From NCBI RefSeq assembly GCF_001659685.2, contig NZ_LXYE02000001.1:310001-374000 (forward strand): 64,000 bases of DNA, written 5' to 3'. How positions within the stretch are numbered: the stretch's first letter is position 1; every line of letters begins with the position of its first letter. The notes under the pieces are model-generated. The model did not search any database. It was not told the DNA's origin and saw only the letters and a program-made list of their open reading frames with translations. This document shows, piece after piece, positions 8,183 through 15,915 of this stretch. This DNA is from Labilibacter marinus. Lineage in GTDB: Bacteria; Bacteroidota; Bacteroidia; Bacteroidales; Marinilabiliaceae. The position numbers and the translations under genes were made by a program.

Positions 8183-9073
8183 ATGATTCAAATCTGTATC
8201 GTATTAAAACCTAGGTTGTGTTTGCTATTATTGCTACTAAGTACTTTAACTCATGCTCAAACGTTAAAGATAGATAGCTATCCTAACGGTCAGAAGAAGG
8301 CTGTTGGCGATATAAAAGATGGTAAAAGGGATGGAGATTGGACTTGGTATTATTCCAATGGTAAGATTGCCAAAACACAGACTTATTATAAAGGTCAATT
8401 GCATGCAGAAGAAAGAGAATATAATGAACAGGGACAATTACTTAGTATTAGAAATTATTATAGAGGTACTAAAGCAGGTTATTGGGAGCAAAGAGATTCC
8501 TTAGGTAGGTTAGAATGGTATAGGGAATACGATTCCAATGGAAAGCAGAAAGGTGTTAGTAAATCTTTTTATAGTAATGGGAAGGTGAGGTGTGTCACAT
8601 ACGAAGCGAATAAAGATGGTTATAGTAGAGTACAGCATTTTTATAAAAATGGAGTGCTTGAATCAGAAGGTGAATATTACGATACGTATGCCAAAACCGG
8701 CGTTTGGATCTACTATTATAGCAATGGGAACATAAAAGAGAAGGGTTACTGTTATACAGGTCGTTGTTACGGTATTTATAAAAGTTATCGTTGGGAGCAT
8801 TATTATGAGTGCGGAAAACTTGAGAGCACCGGGTCATATTGTGATGATTATAGGGAAGGACAATGGTTGTTCTATTACAAGAATGGGAAGTTACGAGCAA
8901 AAGGTAGTTATATGACGATTAGAGATGAGGAGTATGGAGAATGTACACAAAGTTATAAAGATGGCCATTGGGAGGAGTTTTTTGAGAGTGGGGCGTTAAA
9001 ATCCTCAGGCAATTATTCCGAGGGGGAGAAAATTGGAGAATGGTTTTATTATAAAGATAGTAGGGATGAGTAA
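8183..9073 (+). CDS. Secreted MORN-repeat protein
   Basis: 296 residues with a signal peptide (LLLLLSTLTHAQ, cleaved near residue 26). The rest is about nine to ten MORN_2/YwqK-type repeats of roughly 23 residues with the core YYSNGKI..-..G(x)YWxxYYxNGxL, for example VWIYYYSNGNIKEKGY and GQWLFYYKNGKLRAKGSY. Such repeats form an open beta-meander used for protein contact or attachment; no enzymatic role is implied. The stop codon overlaps the ATG of the following (broken) CAP-domain gene, so the two were once translationally coupled. Confidence 0.85.
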   Translation: MIQICIVLKPRLCLLLLLLSTLTHAQTLKIDSYPNGQKKAVGDIKDGKRDGDWTWYYSNGKIAKTQTYYKGQLHAEEREYNEQGQLLSIRNYYRGTKAGYWEQRDSLGRLEWYREYDSNGKQKGVSKSFYSNGKVRCVTYEANKDGYSRVQHFYKNGVLESEGEYYDTYAKTGVWIYYYSNGNIKEKGYCYTGRCYGIYKSYRWEHYYECGKLESTGSYCDDYREGQWLFYYKNGKLRAKGSYMTIRDEEYGECTQSYKDGHWEEFFESGALKSSGNYSEGEKIGEWFYYKDSRDE

Positions 9074-9413
9074 GTTTTATAATTATCGGTTGTTTTATGT
9101 TTTTTTCCTGGTTACCGCATTAGGTATCGTTAATGCAACTGCACAGAATAAGAGTTTCTTTTCTGAAGAAAAGTTTATAGAACTGCTTGAAGAAGAAATA
9201 GGTCATCAAATAAATATTGCCAGAAGTAATCCTGGTGCTTACATAAAATATATGGAAGAATTAGGAAGGCTTGATTCTTCAAGATAGGAAACATGAGGAC
9301 ACCGAAAAGCAATATTTGAACCTGATTCAAAATGCTTTGGAGTTGGGTGGGTAGTTAAATCGTCATTTAAGCTTACGATTGCTGTAGAGTTTGGAGATAG
9401 ACCTTTGAATTAA
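9066..9413 (+). pseudogene. CAP/SCP-domain protein, internal deletion and stop codons
   Basis: Starts at ATG 9066 overlapping the stop of the MORN gene. The frame encodes a signal peptide (LGIVNATAQ) and the first helix of a CAP domain (INIARSNPGAYIKYMEEL), then hits TAG at 9285 and TGA at 9294. The same frame then reads on through a CAP signature GHRKAIFEPDSKCFGVGW and the C-terminal end FKLTIAVEFGDRPLN, finishing at TAA 9411-9413. An intact CAP domain is about 140 residues; here the central part is missing. The final TAA overlaps the ATG of the ankyrin gene, so the operon spacing is preserved. Confidence 0.75.
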
Positions 9414-10177
9414 TGAGAAAGTTAAAACTTGGTATGATAAAGTTTAAAATAGTTGTTGCCTTATGGCTTATAGGTTGTGTATATGTAATGAGTCAGAAAA
9501 CAGCTAACAAGTTATTAAAAGAAGAATTGCTTAAAGAGGCAACAAATCTTGATAGTATTAAAAAATATCTAGAAAATGGAGCTGATGTAAATGAAAGTAT
9601 TAATGCATGGGAAGATCGTCCTCTTCATATGGCAACGACTAAGGGCAATGCAGATCTTGTTAAACTGTTATTAAATAATGGAGCAAATATTGATTGTAAG
9701 AATGAAGGAGGAGAAACACCCTTATTAAAAGCCATCCATGAAGAGAATTATAAATTAGTGGCTCTATTGATAAATAATGGAGCTAATGTAAATAAACACG
9801 ATAGACATGCCAGTCCTTTACACTACGCTGTCTTACGAAATGATTACGCAATAGCCAAACTACTTGTTGATTCAGGTACAGAGATTAATTGTCAAACGGC
9901 GTCTTTATATACTCCATTATACTTTGCTGTTGAAAAAGGACATAGTAATTTGGTTGAGCTACTAATTCAAAGTGGTGCGGATGTAAATATGTCTGATTTC
10001 AAACAGATATCTCCGATATATCTTGCCGTACAAAATAGAGATGTTAATATGGTTAAAAAGTTACTCAACGCTGGAGAAAATACTAATACGCTAAACGTTA
10101 TGGGGGAGAGTCCGGTATCTATAGCCAAAAATAATGGCTATGATGAAATTTTAAAATTATTAAATATAAATAATTAG
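9413..10177 (+). CDS. Exported ankyrin-repeat protein
   Basis: 254 residues. A hydrophobic segment at about 12-26 (IVVALWLIGCVYVM) acts as signal peptide or anchor. From about residue 40 there are six ankyrin repeats with the canonical spacing (YLENGADVNES, RPLHMATTKGNADLVKLLL, NNGANIDCKNEGGETPL, NNGANVNKHDRHASPLHYA, QSGADVNMSDFKQISPIYLA, KNNGYDEILKLL). Ankyrin repeats bind proteins; the partner may be one of the envelope proteins of this cluster. The start codon overlaps the last base of the broken CAP gene (TAATG). Confidence 0.88.
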   Translation: MRKLKLGMIKFKIVVALWLIGCVYVMSQKTANKLLKEELLKEATNLDSIKKYLENGADVNESINAWEDRPLHMATTKGNADLVKLLLNNGANIDCKNEGGETPLLKAIHEENYKLVALLINNGANVNKHDRHASPLHYAVLRNDYAIAKLLVDSGTEINCQTASLYTPLYFAVEKGHSNLVELLIQSGADVNMSDFKQISPIYLAVQNRDVNMVKKLLNAGENTNTLNVMGESPVSIAKNNGYDEILKLLNINN

Positions 10178-10180
10178 AAT

Positions 10181-10654
10181 ATGTATTTTATTGGTTTACT
10201 ACTTTTAGTTATACATATTTTAGGTTTGTTTCTTTATAAAAAGAAATGGCAAAAATGGCTGTTTTTACCTGGTGCTGGGTGGTTGTTGTATGCCTGGCAC
10301 GTCTCAGATGTTCAGGTGGGTGCAATAAGAGCAGATGTAATTCTATTTGGCGGTCCTTTGTTTTTATTGTCGTTGTATCAGTTTGTATTTTTTATTATTA
10401 GATTGATATATGAAGATAAAAATAGTGCTATAGGTGATAAAATTGCAAAAAGTGGCCCATGGTCTATTGTAATATTTGTAGCTTTTATTGTGTTAGATTT
10501 TATGTTGTCGGCATATGGATTTACCATTTATTCCAAGGTGATTGTATTTGTTATGCTGTTAATTTCAGGTATAATTAAAATGAATTATCGTAAATATCGA
10601 ATAATTGGATTGATAGAATTTGTTTTGGCTATTATTGTTGTCATTGCAAGATAG
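10181..10654 (+). CDS. Small integral membrane protein, unknown
   Basis: 157 residues with four predicted transmembrane helices (about 2-20, 48-72, 91-112 and 116-156). Between helices 1 and 2 is a basic, Trp-rich loop, YKKKWQKWLFLPGAGW. No family recognised. It starts 3 bases after the ankyrin gene, so it is in the same operon. A decayed second copy lies about 900 bases downstream (11105-11345) and keeps the KWQKW loop. Confidence 0.65.
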   Translation: MYFIGLLLLVIHILGLFLYKKKWQKWLFLPGAGWLLYAWHVSDVQVGAIRADVILFGGPLFLLSLYQFVFFIIRLIYEDKNSAIGDKIAKSGPWSIVIFVAFIVLDFMLSAYGFTIYSKVIVFVMLLISGIIKMNYRKYRIIGLIEFVLAIIVVIAR

Positions 10655-10668
10655 GAGGTTAATAACAC

Positions 10669-10722
10669 ATGACCAATTTTAAAACAGCAGCTAAAAAAAT
10701 AGTAATTTTGGTAAGCCAATGA
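10669..10722 (+). CDS. 17-codon open frame coupled to the next gene
   Basis: ATG at 10669 lies 10 bases after an AGGAGGT sequence, an unusually good Shine-Dalgarno for this phylum. It encodes only 17 residues (MTNFKTAAKKIVILVSQ). Its TGA overlaps the next ATG at 10719 as ATGA. It may be a coupling leader or the 5' fragment of a frameshifted gene whose rest is the 64-residue frame. Confidence 0.25.
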   Translation: MTNFKTAAKKIVILVSQ

Positions 10723-10913
10723 AGATGCTATCCAATTATATCAAAAGTAGCAAAGAGCGTTACTATACAAAGAGCAGAAAACAAGCTTTTGATACTGCTA
10801 TAGGTTGCGTAGTCTCTATTGTTTATCCATTTGTAGCTGTGCCTCTTGAGGAAAGTGTTTTAGGAGGCATATTGGGGTTTCTTACATTACTTGCTGTACT
10901 TATATACTTTTAA
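10719..10913 (+). CDS. Small membrane protein, possibly a gene fragment
   Basis: 64 residues: a basic N-terminal half (about 1-22) and one or two hydrophobic segments (about 25-42, and 48-64 LGGILGFLTLLAVLIYF). No family recognised. It follows the four-helix membrane protein and sits in a stretch with several decayed coding remnants, so it may itself be the surviving piece of a longer gene. Confidence 0.4.
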   Translation: MKMLSNYIKSSKERYYTKSRKQAFDTAIGCVVSIVYPFVAVPLEESVLGGILGFLTLLAVLIYF

Positions 10914-10928
10914 AGAATATATATATAA

Positions 10929-11024
10929 TGGGGAGTTATTCTGGTTGTAATAATTGGTTTTGGTGTTTCTTTAATAACAGCAGCAATTCTATTGGCTGCA
11001 ATGTTGAGTGGATTTAAAGGTTAA
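10929..11024 (+). pseudogene. Relic of a membrane-helix coding sequence
   Basis: One frame between 10929 and the TAA at 11022-11024 reads a continuous hydrophobic helix (GVILVVIIGFGVSLITAAIL) but has no start codon and a stop just upstream. It looks like the 3' remnant of a small membrane protein gene. Call is by eye only. Confidence 0.3.
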
Positions 11025-11104
11025 TAATTATTGGTGGGCTTAAGTTTTTATGTGAGTACAGCAATAATTAGAATGTGTATTCCTTCAGTTTTCTACTTTT
11101 ATAT

Positions 11105-11345
11105 ATTGGTTTGTTTCTTTATGAAACGAAATGGCAAAAATGGGTTTCCCAGCAAGGAGTAGCTTGGATTTTATTTAGTTGCCTTTGTTTAAAAGGTTTT
11201 TATAATATTGTATAAGAGGATGTAAACCTTGTTTTTTTAGATAATATTTCCGTTATATCAGGTGGTGTTTTTATCATTAGATTAAAATATTATGACAGGA
11301 GTTGGGGGGAGAATTGTGTTGTTTTTGTGATAGTATATAACCATA
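11105..11345 (+). pseudogene. Degenerate copy of the membrane protein gene at 10181
   Basis: One frame reads GLFLYETKWQKWVSQQGVAW, matching GLFLYKKKWQKWLFLPGAGW of the intact neighbour, then stops at TAA 11213-11215. It continues in the same frame with GGVFIIRLKYYDRSWGE, matching the FIIRLIYEDK segment of the intact gene, and then a hydrophobic stretch. There is no usable start codon in frame. This is a decayed tandem duplicate. Confidence 0.6.
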
Positions 11346-11386
11346 ATATTTGCTTAATATTAAACTACAAAAGCAATGTTTTTTCG

Positions 11387-11394
11387 TATCTTTG
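11387..11394 (+). promoter_or_regulatory. Perfect -7 promoter box (TATCTTTG)
   Basis: TATCTTTG fits the Bacteroidota TAnnTTTG element exactly, inside GTATCTTTGTAC; the -33 region 20 bases upstream is poor. No coding frame follows before the hairpin at 11542, so it would drive a non-coding transcript of about 180 nt or a lost tRNA gene. Confidence 0.4.
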
Positions 11395-11428
11395 TACTAT
11401 ACAAAAGACCACAAATCAATACATTATA

Positions 11429-11528
11429 AGTCAAATGGCAGGTGTAGATTAAGTGTAACTTAACGGTTGTGATCTAAGTATGTTTTTGGTTTAATGAAGT
11501 TTAGAAGAAAAGATATTCGTCTCTCCAC
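11429..11528 (+). other. Possible decayed tRNA-Ser-like sequence
   Basis: About 100 bases starting with ATGGCAG and GATTAA, as in the D-arm region of bacterial tRNA-Ser, and ending in ATTCGTCTCTCCACC, which resembles a shortened T-loop plus the acceptor strand TCTCTCC of a tRNA-Ser. The 5' acceptor strand does not pair and the T-arm is incomplete, so it cannot be a working tRNA. It sits between a good -7 box and a terminator, the layout expected for a tRNA gene. Tentative. Confidence 0.25.
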
Positions 11529-11577
11529 CCCGACGAAAAGCAAAAAGCAGTTTCATTAATTTGAAGCTGCTTTTTTT
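11521..11577 (+). repeat. Left copy of island-flanking direct repeat, with terminator hairpin
   Basis: Contains CTCTCCACCCC, then GACGAAAAGC, then a hairpin: AAAAAGCAG (11542-11550) pairs with CTGCTTTTT (11567-11575), with an inner TTCA/TGAA pairing and a T run. A near-identical unit in the same orientation lies at 31483-31541, about 20 kb away. The hairpin can terminate transcription in both directions, including that of the AraC gene ending at 11588. Confidence 0.75.
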
Positions 11578-11587
11578 GTTTGCAAAA

Positions 11588-12466
11588 TTAAAGCACATTC
11601 TTTACTCCAGTAAAGTTTACTCTAAACTCGCTTGGTGTGCAATCTTGTCGTTTTTTAAATATCCTGTTAAAATTAGATATGTTGTTAAAGCCGCACTCGT
11701 AGCATATTTCCGATACGCTTTTGTTGGTTTCTATCAGGCTTCGTGTGGCTATGCCCAGTCGTATTTCGTTTACAAAATCTACAAACGACTTACCAGTTCT
11801 TTGTTTAATCAATCGGCTAAAAGAAGCTACCGACATACTGACTAGATGGGCGGCGTCTTCCACTTTGAGTTTGTTGGCATAGTTTTCTTTTATATAATTA
11901 TAAACGGTCTCAATTCGTTCGCTATTATGGAAATCGCTTTGGCGTTGAAAAGCGACATTGGTTAATAGCTGCTGATCTCTGGAAATGGCTAAATCGTACA
12001 AAAGTGATTGGAAAGCTAAAAAGCTATCAAAGCTTCTTTTTTTGCTTAATTCTAAAAGTTTTGGTTCTATTTGTTTAATGGTTTCTTGTGAAAATAGAAT
12101 GCCCTGATTGGCATTATTGAATAGCTCTTTGATCGGTTTAAGCAGGTTCCTATTAAATAAAGCTTCATCAAAAAGTTCACGCGGAAACTGAATGGTAATC
12201 TCGTGCATTATATTTTCCATGTTGTATTTTCCATTTTCCCAACCGTGATAAAGGTTTGGGCCTGCCATAACAAGTTCTTTGCCCTCTACAGTACCAATAT
12301 GGTCGCCAACAACTCTTTTGGCTCCATCGGCATGAGCGATATAGTTTATTTCAAATTCAGGATGAAAATGAATGGGGAAAGTAAAACCTTTTCTTTCTCT
12401 GTCGAATATTAAAAAACAATCATTGTCTTTTAATGGTGTTATCTCTCTATGGATAGAATCTTTCAT
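11588..12466 (-). CDS. AraC-family transcriptional regulator of the mannan locus
   Basis: 292 residues. The N-terminal cupin sensor domain (about 15-110) has FPIHFHPEFEINYI with the paired His of sugar-sensing AraC proteins. The C-terminal double helix-turn-helix (about 190-285) includes LKVEDAAHLVSMSVASFSRL and VSEICYECGFNNISNFNRIF. It is transcribed away from susC across a 329-base gap holding two inverted repeats with shared half-sites. The simplest reading is a mannan-oligosaccharide-responsive activator of the polysaccharide locus. In Bacteroidota such loci more often use hybrid two-component or SusR-type regulators; a lone AraC is a less common arrangement. Confidence 0.9.
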   Translation of the reverse strand: MKDSIHREITPLKDNDCFLIFDRERKGFTFPIHFHPEFEINYIAHADGAKRVVGDHIGTVEGKELVMAGPNLYHGWENGKYNMENIMHEITIQFPRELFDEALFNRNLLKPIKELFNNANQGILFSQETIKQIEPKLLELSKKRSFDSFLAFQSLLYDLAISRDQQLLTNVAFQRQSDFHNSERIETVYNYIKENYANKLKVEDAAHLVSMSVASFSRLIKQRTGKSFVDFVNEIRLGIATRSLIETNKSVSEICYECGFNNISNFNRIFKKRQDCTPSEFRVNFTGVKNVL

Positions 12467-12795
12467 GCTTTTGATTTAATATGTAAGTTGAAAGTGATAT
12501 AAAAGTATCACTAATAAATGAGAAAATAATACTAAAAAGTAAATAAGTATTAGCTTTTAGTGTGAATAATTGTAAATATTAGATGTCTTAAATGTGTGGT
12601 ATAAGTTGTTTAAGTATATTTAAATCAGTATTAAAGGTGCTGTTTGGTTATTTTTTAATTTGAGTAGTAGAGTTGCAAGTAGTGAATATGCATGTGTTTA
12701 AAAGTATCATTAAGTGATATAATAATACTTGATGTAGGGTAGGATTGAATATATGTTTGTATCGATGATTTATTTCCGGAAATCAGATTAATAGA
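12467..12795. promoter_or_regulatory. Divergent regulatory region araC / susC
   Basis: No gene seen. It holds two operator candidates: AGTGATA (12493-12499) and its perfect inverse TATCACT (12506-12512), and TATCA-N5-TGATA (12705-12719). Both share the words AAAGTATCA and AGTGATAT. The second lies 9 bases upstream of the -33 element of the susC promoter, the position expected for an activator. The first lies close to the regulator's own start and could serve autoregulation. Confidence 0.6.
12729..12759 (+). promoter_or_regulatory. susC operon promoter, TTG-N20-TATGTTTG
   Basis: -33 TTG at 12729-12731 and -7 TATGTTTG at 12752-12759 are spaced by exactly 20 bases, matching the Bacteroidota consensus. 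Transcription should start near 12766, about 60 bases before the preferred susC start codon. Confidence 0.65.
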
Positions 12796-12828
12796 ATGTA
12801 TAATTTAAATCTTACAAAACAGATGTTT

Positions 12829-15800
12829 ATGAAAAGGAATCTGCGATTATTCTTGACGCTGTTAATAATGTCTACCTGCTGGGTGGCATTTGCACAGGAG
12901 CGATCAATAAGCGGAGAGGTAGTTGATTCAAAAGGAGAATCGATGCCAGGAGTTTCTATTGTAGTAAAAGGAACTACCAATGGTACCATTACCAATATTG
13001 ATGGTAATTATGTTATAAGTAATGTATCGGAGGATGCAGTTTTAGTTTTTTCATTTATTGGTTTCGATAAGCAAGAAATTGAGGTAGCAGGTAAAGCTAC
13101 TATTGATGTTGCATTAAGTTCGTCGGTGCAAGATATTGACGAAGTTGTGGTGGTTGGTTATGGATCATTACGTAAAAGTGACTTAACTGGTGCTGTGGCC
13201 AAGGTTGGTGGTGAGGAGCTTAAGGGGCCGTCTACACCAGATGCGGTACAGGCCTTGCAAGGAAAAGTAGCAGGTGTAAATATTACGCCTACCTCAGGAG
13301 AGCCAGGAGCTGGTATGAATATTAGTATTCGTGGTACGGGTTCGTGGAGTAATTCGTCACCTTTATATGTGGTAGATGGATTTCCTATGGGTGATTTAAG
13401 CTCTGTAGATCCAGCTAACATTGAAAGTATTGAAATACTAAAGGATGCATCGGCAACAGCTATTTACGGTTCGCGTGGAGCTAATGGAGTTGTGCTTGTA
13501 TCTACCAAACAAGGTAAAGAAGGTAAGACACAATTTGAGGTTTCTGCATATGGAGGGGCACAATGGGCTTCTAATACCATTGATATGGTAACGGCTTCTG
13601 AGTTTGCTACTTTACGATTAGAGGCTTATTCTAACGACGGTGCTTCGGTACCATCGGATGAACAACGCATATTAAACGAAGTGATTGCTAATAATAGTAA
13701 GGGTACTGATTGGCAAGACGAAATGTTCAGGGTGGCACCTATTCAAAACTATTCTATTTCGGCTCGTGGAGGTAGTGAAAAAAGCACTTATAATCTGGGT
13801 GTTACTTATTTCAACCAGGAAGGTTTAATCAAGAATAGTGGCATGAAGAAGTTATATACTTACATCAATAACAAGTATAATTTTACTGAAAAAGTAAGCT
13901 TAGATGCCAATATTTCCTATTCTACTTACAAAAAGAATAATCATAATAATGACAGTTTTACGGGTGCTTTACCAGTGGGAATTCGTATGGATCCTTTAAC
14001 GCCAGCATGGGACGATTTTACCAATAATTATGGTTCGCGTTTTATGGGTGGTGTGGTTGTAACAAACCCTATGCGTGCTATTGATGCATCAAAAGATCAA
14101 ACACAAGGCGATCATCGTTTGGTATCTAATTTCACCTTAAATATTGATGATATTTTTGTGGAAGGATTAAGTTTTAGAACGATGGGAGCAGCTCAGCTAA
14201 CTTTCTTTAATTCTAAAAACTATTACGAAGAGTATTACATTGCTGTTGATCAGCGAAACGACTTAAGTTCGTTATACGAGCAACGTGGTAGCAATACGGC
14301 TTTAACATGGAATGGCTTTTTCAACTATGTAAAAAGAACAGGTAATCATAGTATCAATGCTACATTGGGATCAGAAGTGCAAGTGTTTAAATCGAGCAGT
14401 ATTTCTGGTACGCGTTACAACATACCAGGTGTGCAGGATTTAATGTATTTCGATCAGTCTAAAGATCCAGTTACCTTTCAATTGAATGGTGGTGGAGAAG
14501 AAAACAGAATACTATCTTATTTTGCACGTGCCAATTATTCTTTCAAGGATAGATACTTATTTACGGCAACTGTCCGTGCCGATGGTTCTTCTAAATTTCA
14601 CGAAGATCAACGTTGGGGATATTTCCCATCGTTCTCTGCAGGTTGGAATATCAAAGAAGAAGCCTTTATGCAAGATGTTGATGTGCTTTCCCGCTTAAAA
14701 TTTCGCGGAGGTTGGGGACAAGTAGGTAATGCCAACGCGGTAGGAGCCTGGAATTATTTGTCGCTAATGCGTTTGGGTTATACTTATGCATTTGATGGTT
14801 CTGCTGCAGAAGGAGCTAAAGCGGCTGTTTTAAGTAATCAAGATTTAAAGTGGGAGGTATCGGAGCAACTGAACTTAGGTTTAGACATTGGTTTATTCGA
14901 CCAACAATTAGATATTACTTTAGATTGGTTTGATAGACGTACCAACGATATGCAGATCAGTAAGCCAATTCCTTATTATGTTGGAGCCGGGCGACCAGTG
15001 GTGAATGCAGCTTCTATGAAAAATTCAGGTTTTGAATTTACCGTTGGCTGGAATCAACAAAAAGGTGATTTTAAATATGATATCAGCTTAAATGGTTCCT
15101 TAGTGAAGCAAGAAATAACTGACATGGCTGGAGGAGAAGCTATCTCTGGTGGACGTATGAATGGTTGGGCAGGAAATGCCGAGTTTACAACGAGAACAGA
15201 AACAGGTCGTGAAATTGGTTATTTCTATGGTATACAAACGGATGGGATTTTTACTTCCCAACAAGAGCTTGATGCGCATGTGAAGGATGGAAGTCCTATT
15301 CAGCCTAATGCTCAAATTGGAGATGTAAAATTTGTAGACGATAATGATGATGGAAAAATTGATGGTGAGGATCGTGCTTATTTAGGAAGTGCAGCACCTG
15401 ATTTTTCTGGAGGTTTAAATCTAGGCTTAGGATATAAAGGGCTTGATTTTAGAGCTTCTTTAATCGGTGTGTTTGGTAACGAAATTGTAAATGGTATCAA
15501 CTACTGGATTAATACTTCAGGCGTTCTTTCTAATTATCGTACGGATAGATTAGACCGTTGGTCTGCTGATAACCCAACAGGTATGGAGCCAAGAATGACT
15601 GTGGCAGATGCCAACCAAAATGGTCGTTTCTCAGATCGTTATGTAGAGGATGGTTCTTATGTGCGCCTACGTAATATCCAGTTAGGTTATACACTTCCAA
15701 AGTCTATTGTTGCACCATTAAAACTTTCCAAAGTGCGTGTTTATATGTCATGCGATAACTTGTTAACCTTGACTAGTTATTCGGGTTGGACACCAGAACT

Positions 15801-15897
15801 GGGAAACTTAGATGGTGCTAACCTTGCTCCGGGAGTAGATTACGCAACCTATCCAACGCCAGTTATTTTAACGGGTGGTATCAATGTTAACTTCTAA
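12829..15897 (+). CDS. SusC/RagA-family TonB-linked outer-membrane transporter
   Basis: 1022 residues from ATG 12829. This start gives a normal signal peptide (MKRNLRLFLTLLIM, cleaved after VAFAQ); an in-frame ATG at 12796 adds 11 residues before the basic n-region and is less likely. In order: carboxypeptidase-D-like regulatory domain (about 25-100, ISGEVVDSKGESMPGVSIVV), linker with VVVVGYGSLRKSDLTGAV, plug domain (about 110-215, with LQGKVAGVNI and ILKDASATAIYGSRGANGVV), then the 22-strand barrel to the C-terminus ending GGINVNF. It forms the importer with the next gene and moves manno-oligosaccharides into the periplasm using TonB energy. Confidence 0.95.
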   Translation: MKRNLRLFLTLLIMSTCWVAFAQERSISGEVVDSKGESMPGVSIVVKGTTNGTITNIDGNYVISNVSEDAVLVFSFIGFDKQEIEVAGKATIDVALSSSVQDIDEVVVVGYGSLRKSDLTGAVAKVGGEELKGPSTPDAVQALQGKVAGVNITPTSGEPGAGMNISIRGTGSWSNSSPLYVVDGFPMGDLSSVDPANIESIEILKDASATAIYGSRGANGVVLVSTKQGKEGKTQFEVSAYGGAQWASNTIDMVTASEFATLRLEAYSNDGASVPSDEQRILNEVIANNSKGTDWQDEMFRVAPIQNYSISARGGSEKSTYNLGVTYFNQEGLIKNSGMKKLYTYINNKYNFTEKVSLDANISYSTYKKNNHNNDSFTGALPVGIRMDPLTPAWDDFTNNYGSRFMGGVVVTNPMRAIDASKDQTQGDHRLVSNFTLNIDDIFVEGLSFRTMGAAQLTFFNSKNYYEEYYIAVDQRNDLSSLYEQRGSNTALTWNGFFNYVKRTGNHSINATLGSEVQVFKSSSISGTRYNIPGVQDLMYFDQSKDPVTFQLNGGGEENRILSYFARANYSFKDRYLFTATVRADGSSKFHEDQRWGYFPSFSAGWNIKEEAFMQDVDVLSRLKFRGGWGQVGNANAVGAWNYLSLMRLGYTYAFDGSAAEGAKAAVLSNQDLKWEVSEQLNLGLDIGLFDQQLDITLDWFDRRTNDMQISKPIPYYVGAGRPVVNAASMKNSGFEFTVGWNQQKGDFKYDISLNGSLVKQEITDMAGGEAISGGRMNGWAGNAEFTTRTETGREIGYFYGIQTDGIFTSQQELDAHVKDGSPIQPNAQIGDVKFVDDNDDGKIDGEDRAYLGSAAPDFSGGLNLGLGYKGLDFRASLIGVFGNEIVNGINYWINTSGVLSNYRTDRLDRWSADNPTGMEPRMTVADANQNGRFSDRYVEDGSYVRLRNIQLGYTLPKSIVAPLKLSKVRVYMSCDNLLTLTSYSGWTPELGNLDGANLAPGVDYATYPTPVILTGGINVNF

Positions 15898-15915
15898 ATT
15901 GAAAAGTAGATAGAG

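Noticed and set aside
9033-9287. Frame read from an upstream ATG at 9033 as a complete 84-residue protein
   Set aside because: The first 11 codons overlap the MORN gene; the natural start is 9066. The frame is the N-terminal piece of a broken CAP gene and is annotated as a pseudogene.
11561-11845. Plus-strand frame of 94 codons overlapping the end of the AraC gene
   Set aside because: It starts inside the terminator hairpin and is antisense to the conserved helix-turn-helix of the regulator.
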